Assembly: GCF_002910825.1 (NCBI RefSeq)
Contig: NZ_NEUB01000834.1
Location: forward strand, 1-56,541
Source of the DNA: Streptomyces sp. SM1
GTDB lineage: Bacteria > Actinomycetota > Actinomycetes > Streptomycetales > Streptomycetaceae
DNA length: 56,541 nucleotides
Reading direction: 5' to 3'
Shown: piece after piece, positions 16,751 to 24,525 of the stretch
Layout of the letters: the number at the start of each line of letters is the position of its first letter
How positions within the stretch are numbered: position 1 is the first letter of the stretch
Notes under the pieces: generated by a model
What the model was told of the DNA's origin: nothing
Database searches by the model: none
What the model saw: the letters and a program-made list of their open reading frames with translations, nothing else
Made by a program: the position numbers and the translations under genes

Positions 16751-17636
16751 TGAGCGTTTTCAGCGTTGCTTCTCCAGGGTGAGGACGGCCTTGGTGATGA
16801 CGCTCATGCGGTTGGGGCTGATGCGGGATCTGCGGAAGATCTGCCAGGACTTCAGCCGTGCCATGCCGCGTTCGACAGGTGCCCGGGCCGCGGACAGGGC
16901 CCGGTTCTCGGTCCGCTCGGTGAGGGTGAGTCCACCGCCTGGGGGGCGGCGTTTGGCGGTGGTGACCCAGTCGCCCGCACCGATGTAGGCCATGTCGGCG
17001 AGGATCGGGACGCCTTGGCGCGCGCAGATCCGGAGGATCTGGTGGATGCGGGCGGCCGTCAGATCGTGGGTGCGGCCAGGCAACGCCGGCGACAGCCACA
17101 GAATCTCGCCGGCCGGGTCCGTGACGACCTGCACGTTCACCCCGTGCCGCTTGTGTTTCGAGGAGTAGTCGGCCCTGCCGTCGCCAACGCGGTCGCACTC
17201 TGCGAGCGTGCCGTCCAGGAGAACGAAGTCCGGGTCGTGCGCGCGCAGCGTCTTGAGTAGGCCCGGGGCCTGCTCGGCGAGCAGACCGATGACCGCGGTG
17301 ACGTAGGCGTGGGCGGTACCGATGGATATCCCGAAGGCTCTGGCGATACGGGCGAGGGTGTCGTGGCGACGCAGGTACACGAGTGCGACCAGCGCACGGC
17401 GGTGCGGCGGGAGTTTGCACCGCCGGTCACCCTCACGGGTGACGATGAGCATCGTGACCCACTCGACCAAGGCGTGAGGCAGGTCGAGTGCGGCAGGATA
17501 GGGAACCAACAGGGCTCCTGTGCTGCTGAGTTGAGACGTCGAATACCTCCCTCAACGGCACGGGAGCCCTGTCCGTTGCGCGCCCCGACCTCACACTGCC
17601 CCGTCACTCGATCAGTGGCCACACTGAAAACGCTCA
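16751..17636. mobile_element. IS5-type insertion sequence
   Basis: An element of about 886 bp bounded by 13-bp perfect inverted repeats: tgagcgttttcag at 16751-16763 and ctgaaaacgctca at 17624-17636. It contains one minus-strand transposase gene. No clear target duplication is seen. It sits inside older remnants: a transposase fragment lies directly to its right, and a truncated lipoprotein gene to its left. Confidence 0.8.
16760..17509 (-). CDS. IS5 family transposase (DDE type)
   Basis: A 249-residue transposase of the DDE_Tnp_4 kind. An N-terminal helix-turn-helix ([20 protein letters not shown]) binds the ends. The catalytic core has the first Asp in FVLLDGTL, the second in ILADMAYIG, and the third acidic residue in [11 protein letters not shown]. 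The length and single ORF fit small IS5 subgroups. The start at 17509 and the stop inside the left repeat place the gene almost end to end within the element. It appears intact and possibly active. Confidence 0.85.
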   Translation of the reverse strand: MVPYPAALDLPHALVEWVTMLIVTREGDRRCKLPPHRRALVALVYLRRHDTLARIARAFGISIGTAHAYVTAVIGLLAEQAPGLLKTLRAHDPDFVLLDGTLAECDRVGDGRADYSSKHKRHGVNVQVVTDPAGEILWLSPALPGRTHDLTAARIHQILRICARQGVPILADMAYIGAGDWVTTAKRRPPGGGLTLTERTENRALSAARAPVERGMARLKSWQIFRRSRISPNRMSVITKAVLTLEKQR

Positions 17637-17639
17637 GTG

Positions 17640-17886
17640 AGACGAACTCCTGTCTGGTCGTTCGCCGGGGAGACCCAGATCGGCCAGCCGTCGGGGGCGG
17701 AGATGACCTGGACGTTGCCGCCGTAGTGCTTGTGCTTCCCGGACCACCAGAGGTCGGCGCCGTTGGGGCCGGGGCGGCGACGCGGTCGGTACGGATGACG
17801 GTGCCGTCCAGGTTGAGATAGGTATGGCCAGCGGCCGTCGCCCGTTCCAGCGCGGTGGACAGATCCGGGGCGTGGACCGGCTTCAC
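17640..17886 (-). pseudogene. Fragment of a second IS5-type transposase
   Basis: Minus-strand pieces read TYLNLDGTVIRTDRVAAP and, after a frameshift, GPNGADLWWSGKHKHYGGNV and then QVISAPDGWPIWVSP. These are the first catalytic Asp region and following strands of a related but different DDE transposase. The fragment starts directly after the right repeat of the intact IS, suggesting that the younger IS inserted into or beside this older one. Confidence 0.6.
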
Positions 17887-18075
17887 CTCGACGTCAGCCC
17901 GATCGACGGAAGCACCGAGGACGAGGTGACCAGACTGCTCGGCCTCGGCGCCACCAGGACGGATGTGGGCCAGGGCTCAGACCGAAACTGGGTGGTCGTG
18001 GCAGATCCCGAGGTCAACGAGTTCGACGTCCTACGCACCCTGGCACCACAACTAGGCCGCGAGCGGGCACCCGCA
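17873..18075 (+). pseudogene. C-terminal fragment of a VOC (glyoxalase-like) protein
   Basis: The plus-strand frame encodes VDRLHLDVSPIDGSTEDEV, then LLGLGATRTDVGQGSDRNW and VVVADPEVNEFDVLRTL. This is the second half of a vicinal-oxygen-chelate domain as seen in many actinobacterial VOC proteins (metal-ligand His in HLDV and Glu in NEFDV). The N-terminal half is missing, replaced by transposase DNA. Confidence 0.55.
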
Positions 18076-18668
18076 CCCCGTCACACACCGCAACCGTCAC
18101 ATTGCCGAGAAGACCTCATTGATGCGGACTGCCCGCGGCATAGCTTTAGCCCTGCTGCACCGACTGACCAGGGATCGCGCATGACAGCCCTCTCCCCGCC
18201 GCGCCCCGCCACCCACCCGCACTACCGCAATCTCACCGGCCGCGGACGGGCGTACCGGGCATGGCCCGTCCGCCAGGCCCCGCGCACACCGCCGGACGCC
18301 CTGAAGCCGCGTTTCTCCCACGCCGCCGCGCTGCCGCCCCGCCTCGTGCTGCGGGCTCCGCGGCCCAGTTCCACCCCGTTCACGGAGCCCGCCCGCCCAC
18401 GAGCCGGTCACGGCTCCTGTCACCGCCGCTGCGAGGCCGGCGGGCAGTGACTGGCTCAGCAGCTCCTTCAGCACAGCGCGGCGGCGATCTTCTTGAACGT
18501 CAGCAGGGGCTTGCCGCTGCGGGTGCTGGTGGAGCGGGCGGCCAGCAGCAGGGCGGCCTCCGGGGTTCCTAGCTGCTTCGGTTTTCGTCATCGGGCTTCA
18601 TTGTTTCTCAACTACCCTCCCTTGCAACTGCGTTGTCGGTGATGGCTGCCGAATCGCGTGTTGGCTGC
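18076..18668. other. Gene-poor remnant stretch
   Basis: No complete gene is evident. A 20-residue plus-strand ORF at 18122-18184 (MRTARGIALALLHRLTRDRA, with a TTA codon) looks like the tail of a lost transposase. On the minus strand, a short open stretch ending at 18468 reads LGTPEAALLLAARSTSTRS with LLTFKKIAAALC and a stop; it has no in-frame start and was not identified. Confidence 0.5.
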
Positions 18669-19604
18669 TCAGTGGGTCATGCGGAAGGGAGTCCACGGGG
18701 CCTCGGCGCCTTCGCGAAGGCCGTGCAGACGGAGGCGGACCTGTTCTGCGAGACCGGGGCTGCTGTCGAGGACCGGCAGGACAGCAGTGAGGACCTTGAG
18801 TTCCCGCAGCCGGCGGAGAACGGGCCAGCCAGACCAGGTCCGTATGTCGGCGCCGTAGAGCTGGCACAGGAGGTCGTAGTCGGCTATGGGGCGTCGGTAC
18901 CGGATGCAGGCCACCAGCTCCGGGATGAGATCCCACTCGGCGGGGCCGCGGCACAAGGAGTCCAGGTCGCACAACACGGGGTCGCCATGGGGGCCGCGGA
19001 GCAGGTTTCCGATGTAGGCGTCTCCGTGGATGACACCACCCCGGTGTGGGAGTGGGTAGGTGAGATCCCGGAGCTGCTCGTCGAGTTCGTGGACGCTGTC
19101 GCCGAGCCACGCCTGGTCCCCGGGAGGGAGGATCGACGAGTCGGCCAGGCGTTCGCGCATCTCCCGGATGGGCTCCCACTGGGGAAGGCCGAACTCCGGC
19201 GTGGGCAGGGCGTGCAACTGGAGCAGTGGGCCAGCGAGTTCGTAGGCACGCGGCGTCGGGCGGCCGTCTTGCGGCAGGTAGAGCCAGAACGTGGCGATGT
19301 GGTCGGTTTCGTTGATGAGTAGCGGCTGAGGGATCTCGGGCAGCAGACGGACGGCGGGGAAGTCGACGGCTTCGAGCCAGCGCGCGACCTGAACGAGACG
19401 TTCGGTGTCCGCCAGGAGAGTGGCAGACGGGGCGATACGGACGATGACCGGATCGCCGGGGATCTTGAAGAGCGCGTTCATCGTGACATGGATCAACTCC
19501 GGTTTATTTGTCTGCGGCAATCCGGCGTGCTGGCACGCGAGTTGGACCGTGCGGTTGAGTCGGTGTTGGGCGAAGGGGCCACGAGACGTCGCCAAGGGAG
19601 CCAC
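18669..19604 (-). CDS. APH-family phosphotransferase
   Basis: A 311-residue protein with the aminoglycoside/choline kinase fold. The catalytic loop is HGDAYIGNLL and the metal-binding segment is VLCDLDSL. The N-lobe has MNALFKIPGDPVIVRIAP, where a Lys or Arg would contact ATP. Members phosphorylate aminoglycosides, other antibiotics or metabolites; the substrate is unknown. The GTG start at 19604 is kept because the RTVQLACQHAGL segment is typical of this kinase group; a later ATG (MNALFK) would cut off part of the N-lobe. It is isolated from the neighbouring RiPP operon by about 430 bp. Confidence 0.75.
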   Translation of the reverse strand: MAPLATSRGPFAQHRLNRTVQLACQHAGLPQTNKPELIHVTMNALFKIPGDPVIVRIAPSATLLADTERLVQVARWLEAVDFPAVRLLPEIPQPLLINETDHIATFWLYLPQDGRPTPRAYELAGPLLQLHALPTPEFGLPQWEPIREMRERLADSSILPPGDQAWLGDSVHELDEQLRDLTYPLPHRGGVIHGDAYIGNLLRGPHGDPVLCDLDSLCRGPAEWDLIPELVACIRYRRPIADYDLLCQLYGADIRTWSGWPVLRRLRELKVLTAVLPVLDSSPGLAEQVRLRLHGLREGAEAPWTPFRMTH

Positions 19605-20034
19605 CCGCCCATTTCACCGGCCGGTCGCGCGGGGCAGCAAGATGCTCTCTCTGTAAGCGGTCACCTCATCGATGGCCGCCCGCCCGATGGGGGCGTCGCC
19701 GAACCGCCCGCGCAAAAGGTTAAGGACCCGAGCGCAGCGGACGTTGACGCTTGCGACGCGCAGGTGAGGTGGCAGCCCATCATTGCCGCTGGCACTGACA
19801 GCGCCTATTTCCGGTCGGGATCTATCCCGGTGGCCGGTTTGTGGTGCATGGTGTGCGGACGGCCCCTCACCCCCAGGTGGAGGCCCCTCGGGCCCTGCCG
19901 CTCCCCCCCGTGGCGGCGGGGCCCGCCGCGCCTCCCGGCTCCCCACGGGAGGCCTCGCGGCTGCCCGCGCGCGCCGGCCTCTCGCGGGTACGGGGCCACG
20001 GCGTCACAGGTCGCCGGTATCCAGCCCGAGGTCG
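19605..20034. other. Stretch without a recognisable gene
   Basis: GC-rich, with proline/glycine-rich open frames on both strands that look like base-composition effects. A minus-strand segment at about 19635-19750 (LLRGRFGDAPIGRAAIDEV) has a more protein-like composition but no family was recognised. It would contain the promoter of the APH gene. Confidence 0.5.
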
Positions 20035-20380
20035 GTCATGGGCTGGGTGGTGGTGACGACGTCGACAGGGTGGGTGCGGGAGTAGGCAGTGAGCGCCAGG
20101 GACAGCTTCGGTTCACTCGCGGAACGCGCGCGAACGACGACGCGATCCCGACGGGGCCCGGGTCAGGACGATGGCCGGCGACCGAGGCAGGAGCCCGGGC
20201 ACCGTGTCGGCCGCGAAGAACAGGTTCGTCTCCTTCACCAGGTGCCGGTCGGGTCCGTGCAGGTCGCACAGCGCACACACCAGCTGGTGCCAGCCCAGCC
20301 CGCTCAGCCCGGCCTCGTGCAGGCTCGGCGGGAACTGCTGCCGGAAGGGCTCGCATGGTTCGTCCCCTCATTCATCCGTG
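20035..20380 (-). pseudogene. Degenerate sulfotransferase-like fragment
   Basis: One minus-strand frame reads LVKETNLFFAADTVPGLLPR then SPAIVLTRAPSG. This resembles the segment of sulfotransferase-family proteins in which a conserved Arg follows a beta strand; the continuation GIASSFARV is in the next frame. A TGA lies just upstream of the readable part and there is no start. It directly follows the 185-aa gene and so is probably the decayed last gene of the RiPP operon. Confidence 0.4.
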
Positions 20381-20929
20381 CTTGCCGAGAGTGGGCAGTC
20401 CACCCGAGATCGTTCGGACGCTGCGTCCGCGCCGGGAGGATCGTTTGGCCAGCAGCAGTTGGCGGGCCATCGTGCTCCACTGTGCGGCGTCGTCTTGGTT
20501 CCCCGCGGCTCTCTGCTCGCGGCCGGCCGCGAGCATGGCGGCTCGGGTCTTCCCGTACAGCGGCTCCGCGATCGAGGACACGGCTCCGCTGATTCGGACC
20601 GCACCTTCCCAACCCCGCTGGCAGAGCACCAGACGGTGGTCCGCGCCGTCCTCCGCCAGGCGCACGGCGTACAGGCCGGCACGACTGTTGCCGAGCGAGA
20701 TCTTCCCGAGCTGTATCAGGAGTTCCGGAGAGCACGGCAGCAGGACTTGATCCGTTGTGGTGCCGCGTGCGGGCGCTAGCGACACGAGGTCGAGACGCTC
20801 GCCTTCCCATCGAACCCACATGCCGAGCGTGGGCCAGGCGATGGCAGGGTCGAGCGCGGGGTGTTGCGCCCTCGCGTCCATGCGAGGGTCTCCCGGTCCT
20901 TGAGCTCTGTCTCGCGACTGATCGGTCAT
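20372..20929 (-). CDS. Hypothetical protein of the RiPP locus
   Basis: A 185-residue protein, unrecognised. The middle is well-structured, with an alternation suggesting a small beta-rich domain (MWVRWEGERLDLVSLAP, then LYAVRLAEDGADHRLVLCQR), and the C-terminus is an Ala/Arg-rich helix. It starts at 20929, overlapping the stop of the 241-aa gene by 4 bp (ATGA), which supports co-translation with it. No signal peptide, no catalytic motif. Confidence 0.6.
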   Translation of the reverse strand: MTDQSRDRAQGPGDPRMDARAQHPALDPAIAWPTLGMWVRWEGERLDLVSLAPARGTTTDQVLLPCSPELLIQLGKISLGNSRAGLYAVRLAEDGADHRLVLCQRGWEGAVRISGAVSSIAEPLYGKTRAAMLAAGREQRAAGNQDDAAQWSTMARQLLLAKRSSRRGRSVRTISGGLPTLGKHG

Positions 20930-21651
20930 GACGCGTTCGGTCGCTGGCCGAGCCAGAAGGCGGCGACGGAGGGCTGGTCGATACCGGCGGTCGAGCCGTC
21001 GTGAGCAAGGAACTCGGTCGGAGCGATGTAGCCGTCGCCCGGATCGAGGCGGATGCGCAGGCAGCGCAGCGGGTGTCCTGCGGTGACGTACCGGCGGATG
21101 TCCTCGGTGTGGGGGTGGTGCCGGTCCGGGTCGGCGTGGAGCGTGCGGCAGATCTGCTGAATGTCGTGGTCGCCGATGAGCAGGTAGCGCGGGCCAGGGC
21201 CGAGATTGAGGCAGAGCCGTCGGCGACCCTGGTGGCGTCGGGCGTACGGCAGTCGGTCGAAGTTGTCGACGTGCAGTCCGATCCGGCGACCGGTGGTGGA
21301 GTCCTCTGTGGTGGTGGTCCAGTGGCCGGGGCTGGCGGCGCAGCCCAGGAGGGTGGTGGGCCAGTGGCCGTTGAGGGGGTCGAGGCGGGCGGCGGTTTCG
21401 AGGCGGCCGGCCAAGTCGTCGGAATCGAGGTCCGGCAGCGGTCGGTGTACGAGTTCGATCCGGATGCTGTCCGGCACCGAGTCATCGGCACGATGCTGCT
21501 CGGCGTCGGCCGCGGTGATCGATTTCCAGTTCTCGTCGGGAACGATAGCGCCGTCGTCGTAATCGGACTCGCTGGTGGTCTGCCGGACCGGTGCGGTGTC
21601 GCACCGGCCGCGTAGGTCGTCGAAGGAGTGGAATACGAGCTGTGGGCCCAT
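20926..21651 (-). CDS. Hypothetical protein, possible iron/2-oxoglutarate oxygenase
   Basis: A 241-residue protein of the RiPP operon. The central region RIGLHVDNFDRLPYARR contains HxD, a later strand reads YLLIGDHDIQ, and a histidine follows in FLAHDGSTAG. An HxD...H arrangement is the metal triad of 2-oxoglutarate/Fe(II) oxygenases, and the fold-level spacing (about 100 residues) is plausible, but the arginine that binds 2-oxoglutarate is not obvious. Its place directly downstream of the precursor and pentapeptide genes suggests a peptide-tailoring role. The function is inferred, not recognised. Confidence 0.55.
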   Translation of the reverse strand: MGPQLVFHSFDDLRGRCDTAPVRQTTSESDYDDGAIVPDENWKSITAADAEQHRADDSVPDSIRIELVHRPLPDLDSDDLAGRLETAARLDPLNGHWPTTLLGCAASPGHWTTTTEDSTTGRRIGLHVDNFDRLPYARRHQGRRRLCLNLGPGPRYLLIGDHDIQQICRTLHADPDRHHPHTEDIRRYVTAGHPLRCLRIRLDPGDGYIAPTEFLAHDGSTAGIDQPSVAAFWLGQRPNAS

Positions 21652-21680
21652 GGCCGTGCCTCCCCAGGGCAGGTGCGGGG

Positions 21681-22367
21681 CTACTTGTCGTCGAGGTCTT
21701 CACCGAAGGTGACGTCCAGCTCGGCGGCGAGGGCCTCGGCGAGCTGGAGTGTCTGGGCGTGGTCGATGACGATCTGCTTGAGCGAGGCCAGGCCGCGGAG
21801 CTGGGAGAGGTCGTTACCCCGGAGGTCCAGGCCGCGGTTCTTCCCGCCGTCGAACTCGGTCAGCCGTAGATCGCAGTCATCGATCAGGGCGGCGCCGAGG
21901 TCAGCGGCGGCGAAGGTGGTCTCGCGTAGAGAGCACTTGGCGAAGATCACCGGGCCGGTGGCCCGGACGCGGGTGAGGGTGCTGTAGTCGAACTTGCAGT
22001 TCTCGAACAGGACGTTGTCGAGCGTCACGTCTTCGAGTGCGGCGCCCATGAGCTTGGAGTCGCGGAAGACGGTTCGGGAGATCTTGCTGTCGGTCCACTG
22101 CAGGGAGGACAGGTCGCATCCGGTGAACTCCACGGAGTCGACGCGGAGCTTCTCCAGGCGGGTGCGCTGGGCCTTGAGGCCGGTGATCCGCCCGTCCATC
22201 AGGTGGGTGTCGGCCAGGTCGAGGTCCCGCAGGTCGGCGTCGGCGTAGTGGAACTCCGCCACCCGGCCACGGCCGCCCTCCAGCGAGGTGACGTTGGAGA
22301 GGTAGAGGCCCGGCTCGTTCAGGGCAGGGAGCGTGACGCTCGTACGGCGGATCGTGCGGGTGTCCAT
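21681..22367 (-). CDS. Pentapeptide-repeat protein
   Basis: A 228-residue protein made largely of pentapeptide repeats of the A(D/N)LXX kind (ADADLRDLDLADTHL, CDLSSLQW, AADLGAALIDDCDL), which form a right-handed square beta-helix. Such proteins occur as self-immunity factors (for example those that shield DNA gyrase) and as scaffolds. The ATG at 22367 follows 'gaaaggctgttg' on this strand. The gene is second after the precursor, separated from it by a perfect hairpin. In a RiPP locus an immunity role or a binding scaffold for the modified peptide is possible. Confidence 0.8.
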   Translation of the reverse strand: MDTRTIRRTSVTLPALNEPGLYLSNVTSLEGGRGRVAEFHYADADLRDLDLADTHLMDGRITGLKAQRTRLEKLRVDSVEFTGCDLSSLQWTDSKISRTVFRDSKLMGAALEDVTLDNVLFENCKFDYSTLTRVRATGPVIFAKCSLRETTFAAADLGAALIDDCDLRLTEFDGGKNRGLDLRGNDLSQLRGLASLKQIVIDHAQTLQLAEALAAELDVTFGEDLDDK

Positions 22368-22402
22368 CAACAGCCTTTCAGCGCGGTGGCTCGGTCGCCG
22401 GT

Positions 22403-22433
22403 GCTGCTGGCACGCCCCAGGCGTGCCAGCAGC
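22403..22433 (-). terminator. Perfect hairpin after the RiPP precursor gene
   Basis: gctgctggcacgcc at 22403-22416 pairs perfectly with ggcgtgccagcagc at 22420-22433, leaving a 3-nt loop. It lies 8 bp after the precursor stop and 36 bp before the next start. There is no T tract. A partial terminator or mRNA-stabilising hairpin would make the precursor more abundant than downstream proteins. Confidence 0.65.
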
Positions 22434-22441
22434 GGCGCGGC

Positions 22442-22633
22442 CTACTTCTTCTTGTTCCAGTTGTCCCAGGTCGGGCGGTTGTCGAAGGGGGCCGGGTTCT
22501 TCGCCCAGTTGTCCCACGTGGGCCGGTTGTCCCACGCTGCTTCAACGATCACCGGGGGCGGGACGTCGTGCGTGGCTATCAACTCCATCACGACGGGGGT
22601 GTCGGATGTGGTGAGTCGGTCCAGGATCTTCAT
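22442..22633 (-). CDS. amcA: Multiple-cyclophane RiPP precursor, AmcA-like
   Basis: A 63-residue precursor. Residues 1-31 form an acidic/hydrophobic leader (MKILDRLTTSDTPVVMELIA). The core, residues 34-63, holds two near-identical units, WDNRPTWDNWAKN and FDNRPTWDNWNKK, joined by PAP. Four [W/F]-D-N triplets (W34-N36, W40-N42, F50-N52, W56-N58) match the aromatic-X-Asn pattern used by radical SAM enzymes that crosslink an aromatic ring to the residue two positions on, giving three-residue cyclophanes. The start overlaps the maturase stop by 4 bp (ATGA). This fits the actinobacterial AmcA precursor family in gene pairing and core pattern. There is no recognisable protease or transporter gene beside it. 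Confidence 0.8.
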   Translation of the reverse strand: MKILDRLTTSDTPVVMELIATHDVPPPVIVEAAWDNRPTWDNWAKNPAPFDNRPTWDNWNKKK

Positions 22634-23781
22634 GCAACAGCCTCCTTGGTTGCGAGCGTGGACAGGGCCGTGACCAGGGCCTGCCGGGAGACCCGGCAGT
22701 AGTTGGTCTCGGTGGTCGTGAGGTCACCGTTCTCGAAGTAGCGGTTGGCGGCCTGGGCGCCGCGGCAGAAGTCGAAGAACTCGCATTCGGCCTGGCAGCG
22801 GTCCAGGCCGGTGAGAAAGTCGCGTACGTAGCGCAGCCGGTGGGCATCACGGAGGATCTCGGGCAGGGGGCGGTCGAGGATGTTGCCGGCCACGAAGTCG
22901 CCGTACTCGGGCGCCGCCGTGTCCGCGAGTTCCGGGGAGAGCAGGACCATGTCGCCCTTCCAGGAAATGGTGGGGATCGGGTCGAGGCGGCGCCCGTCCC
23001 ACTCAGCTCTCCGGCCGGAACGGATCAGCTGGAGGTACTCGGCGAGGCGTTCGACTTCCCGGAGCGCCGGGGCGCCAGGATGCCGGCGGGTCCAGGTGAG
23101 GATGCGGCGCCAGAACTCCTCGGCCTGGCCAGCGGTGGGCGGCTGGCGGTCGGCGTTGACCCCTTCGATCTCCTCGATGTTGAATCCCACCGAATGGCCG
23201 CCCAGAGAGGTCAGGAACTCCAGCAGCTCCTCCGGCATCGCGATGCCCAGGGTGCCGACCACCGAGATGACGGAGAACGGGATGCTGTGCTCGCGCAGCT
23301 GCGCGATTCCGCGCAGGATCCGGTCGAAGGCGGGTTTGCCTCGCAGGTCGACGCGCTCGGCGTTCAAGGCGGCCGGGCCGTCGATGCTCACCCCGACGCG
23401 GACGTCGTACGCGGCCAGCAGGTCGCACCACGTCTCGGTGATCAGTGTTGCGTTGGTCTGCACATAGTGGTGGACTCGGCCCGCCTGCCGCAGGGCCTCG
23501 AACGGCGCGAGCAGGGCTGCGAACTTCTGCTGGCCCACGGCGAGCGGCTCCCCGCCGTGCCAGACGATGCCAATCGGATGGCCGCTGTCGTCGAACTGGG
23601 CCACCGCCTGCGCCAGGGCCTCGGCCACCTCCAGGGGCATCTGGTGCTTGAGCTTGCGAAACGGCAGGTAGCAGTACCGGCAGTCCAGATTGCACCAGGT
23701 CGTGGGCTGCACCACCACGGTCTGCGGGGCCGCAAACCGCTGCTGGTACCGGGCACGCCACGGGGACGGGCGAGAGCGCAT
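22630..23781 (-). CDS. amcB: Radical SAM/SPASM peptide maturase, AmcB-like
   Basis: A 383-residue radical SAM enzyme. CNLDCRYCY near residue 35 binds the SAM-cleaving [4Fe-4S] cluster. GIVWHGGEPL is the SAM-contact GGEP motif, and the C-terminal SPASM region has CQAECEFFDFCRG and a further Cys in NYCRVSR for auxiliary clusters. The family makes C-C crosslinks in RiPP precursors; with the WDN-repeat peptide next to it, cyclophane formation is the expected reaction. The ATG at 23781 has 'gaggagaggaccccg' upstream; an in-frame ATG 30 bp further upstream is possible. Its stop overlaps the precursor start. Confidence 0.82.
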   Translation of the reverse strand: MRSRPSPWRARYQQRFAAPQTVVVQPTTWCNLDCRYCYLPFRKLKHQMPLEVAEALAQAVAQFDDSGHPIGIVWHGGEPLAVGQQKFAALLAPFEALRQAGRVHHYVQTNATLITETWCDLLAAYDVRVGVSIDGPAALNAERVDLRGKPAFDRILRGIAQLREHSIPFSVISVVGTLGIAMPEELLEFLTSLGGHSVGFNIEEIEGVNADRQPPTAGQAEEFWRRILTWTRRHPGAPALREVERLAEYLQLIRSGRRAEWDGRRLDPIPTISWKGDMVLLSPELADTAAPEYGDFVAGNILDRPLPEILRDAHRLRYVRDFLTGLDRCQAECEFFDFCRGAQAANRYFENGDLTTTETNYCRVSRQALVTALSTLATKEAVA

Positions 23782-23880
23782 CGGGGTCCTCTCCTCGACG
23801 GACAGGGGCATCGCCGACCGCGAGCGGGAGCCGCGGGCCGGGGATACGACCACAATCCGTCCCGCAGTGACGTGTACGCG

Positions 23881-23919
23881 ATGACATCGCGCTGTCATTG
23901 CCGATGACATGTCATCGGC
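23881..23919. promoter_or_regulatory. Palindromic operator-like cluster
   Basis: Between the divergent maturase and Nudix genes is a perfect 20-bp palindrome gccgatgacatgtcatcggc (23900-23919). Just before it is a spaced inverted repeat atgaca-N6-tgtcat (23881-23898) built from the same half-site. Four TGACA/TGTCA half-sites in about 40 bp suggest a dimeric repressor or activator binding site controlling both directions. Confidence 0.55.
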
Positions 23920-23977
23920 GCGGCGCTGACACCGCGCTGAAGTCGCTTCACCTGCACGGGAGTTCGAGTGGTTACCT

Positions 23978-24517
23978 GTGGGCTATCGTGGCGGGGTGCC
24001 TCGCTCGATTCTGATCCACGACGGCCAGACCGCCCGCGACATCGGTCTGGTGTACTGCTGCTCGGGCTACCTCGTCGAGCGTGGCAAAGTGCTGCTCGTG
24101 CACCACAACCGCTTCGACAAATGGGTTCCGCCGGGCGGTCATATCGAGCCCGGGGAGTCCTTCGCGGGCACGGCGGTGCGCGAGTTCAAGGAGGAGACGG
24201 GGCTGCTGGTGGAGGCGATCTCCAGCCAGCCGGCCGTCCACCCGGCCGACCACAACGCCACACCTGAACCCGTGCCGTTCTACGTGGACATCGAGCGCGA
24301 AGGCTTCCCGACGCCGGCGCTGGTCCAGTTCTTCTACGTCCAGCGGCAGCCGGGCACCCGGGAACAGGCCGTGGAGGCGCAGCTCGAAGAGGTGCACGGG
24401 GCCGCCTGGTTCGGCCTGGAGGACCTCGACACCCTCAAGACCTTCGACCAGGTCCGTTCCCTGGCGCGGTTCGCCCTGCTGAACTACCCGGTGGCCGGGG
24501 AGCGCGCCACGTCGTAG
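23978..24517 (+). CDS. Nudix hydrolase
   Basis: A 179-residue Nudix protein. The Nudix box is complete: GHIEPGESFAGTAV followed by REFKEETGL (G-x5-E-x7-REUxEExGU). Members hydrolyse nucleoside-diphosphate-linked or related substrates, and some act as metabolite-sensing regulators. GTG start at 23978, with another GTG 18 bp downstream. It is divergent from the RiPP maturase and shares the operator region with it. Its stop nearly meets the stop of the following convergent gene, with a small hairpin (ggcggt/accgcc) across both ends. A direct role in peptide maturation is not evident. Confidence 0.8.
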   Translation: MGYRGGVPRSILIHDGQTARDIGLVYCCSGYLVERGKVLLVHHNRFDKWVPPGGHIEPGESFAGTAVREFKEETGLLVEAISSQPAVHPADHNATPEPVPFYVDIEREGFPTPALVQFFYVQRQPGTREQAVEAQLEEVHGAAWFGLEDLDTLKTFDQVRSLARFALLNYPVAGERATS

Positions 24518-24525
24518 GCGGTGGC

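Noticed and set aside
15495..17420. 641-codon minus-strand open frame
   Set aside because: It crosses the lipoprotein genes and the IS in a wrong frame; the real transposase is in another frame.
20304..21491. 395-codon minus-strand frame across two RiPP accessory genes
   Set aside because: Ser/Thr/Arg/Pro-rich, overlaps two better genes that are coupled by ATGA.
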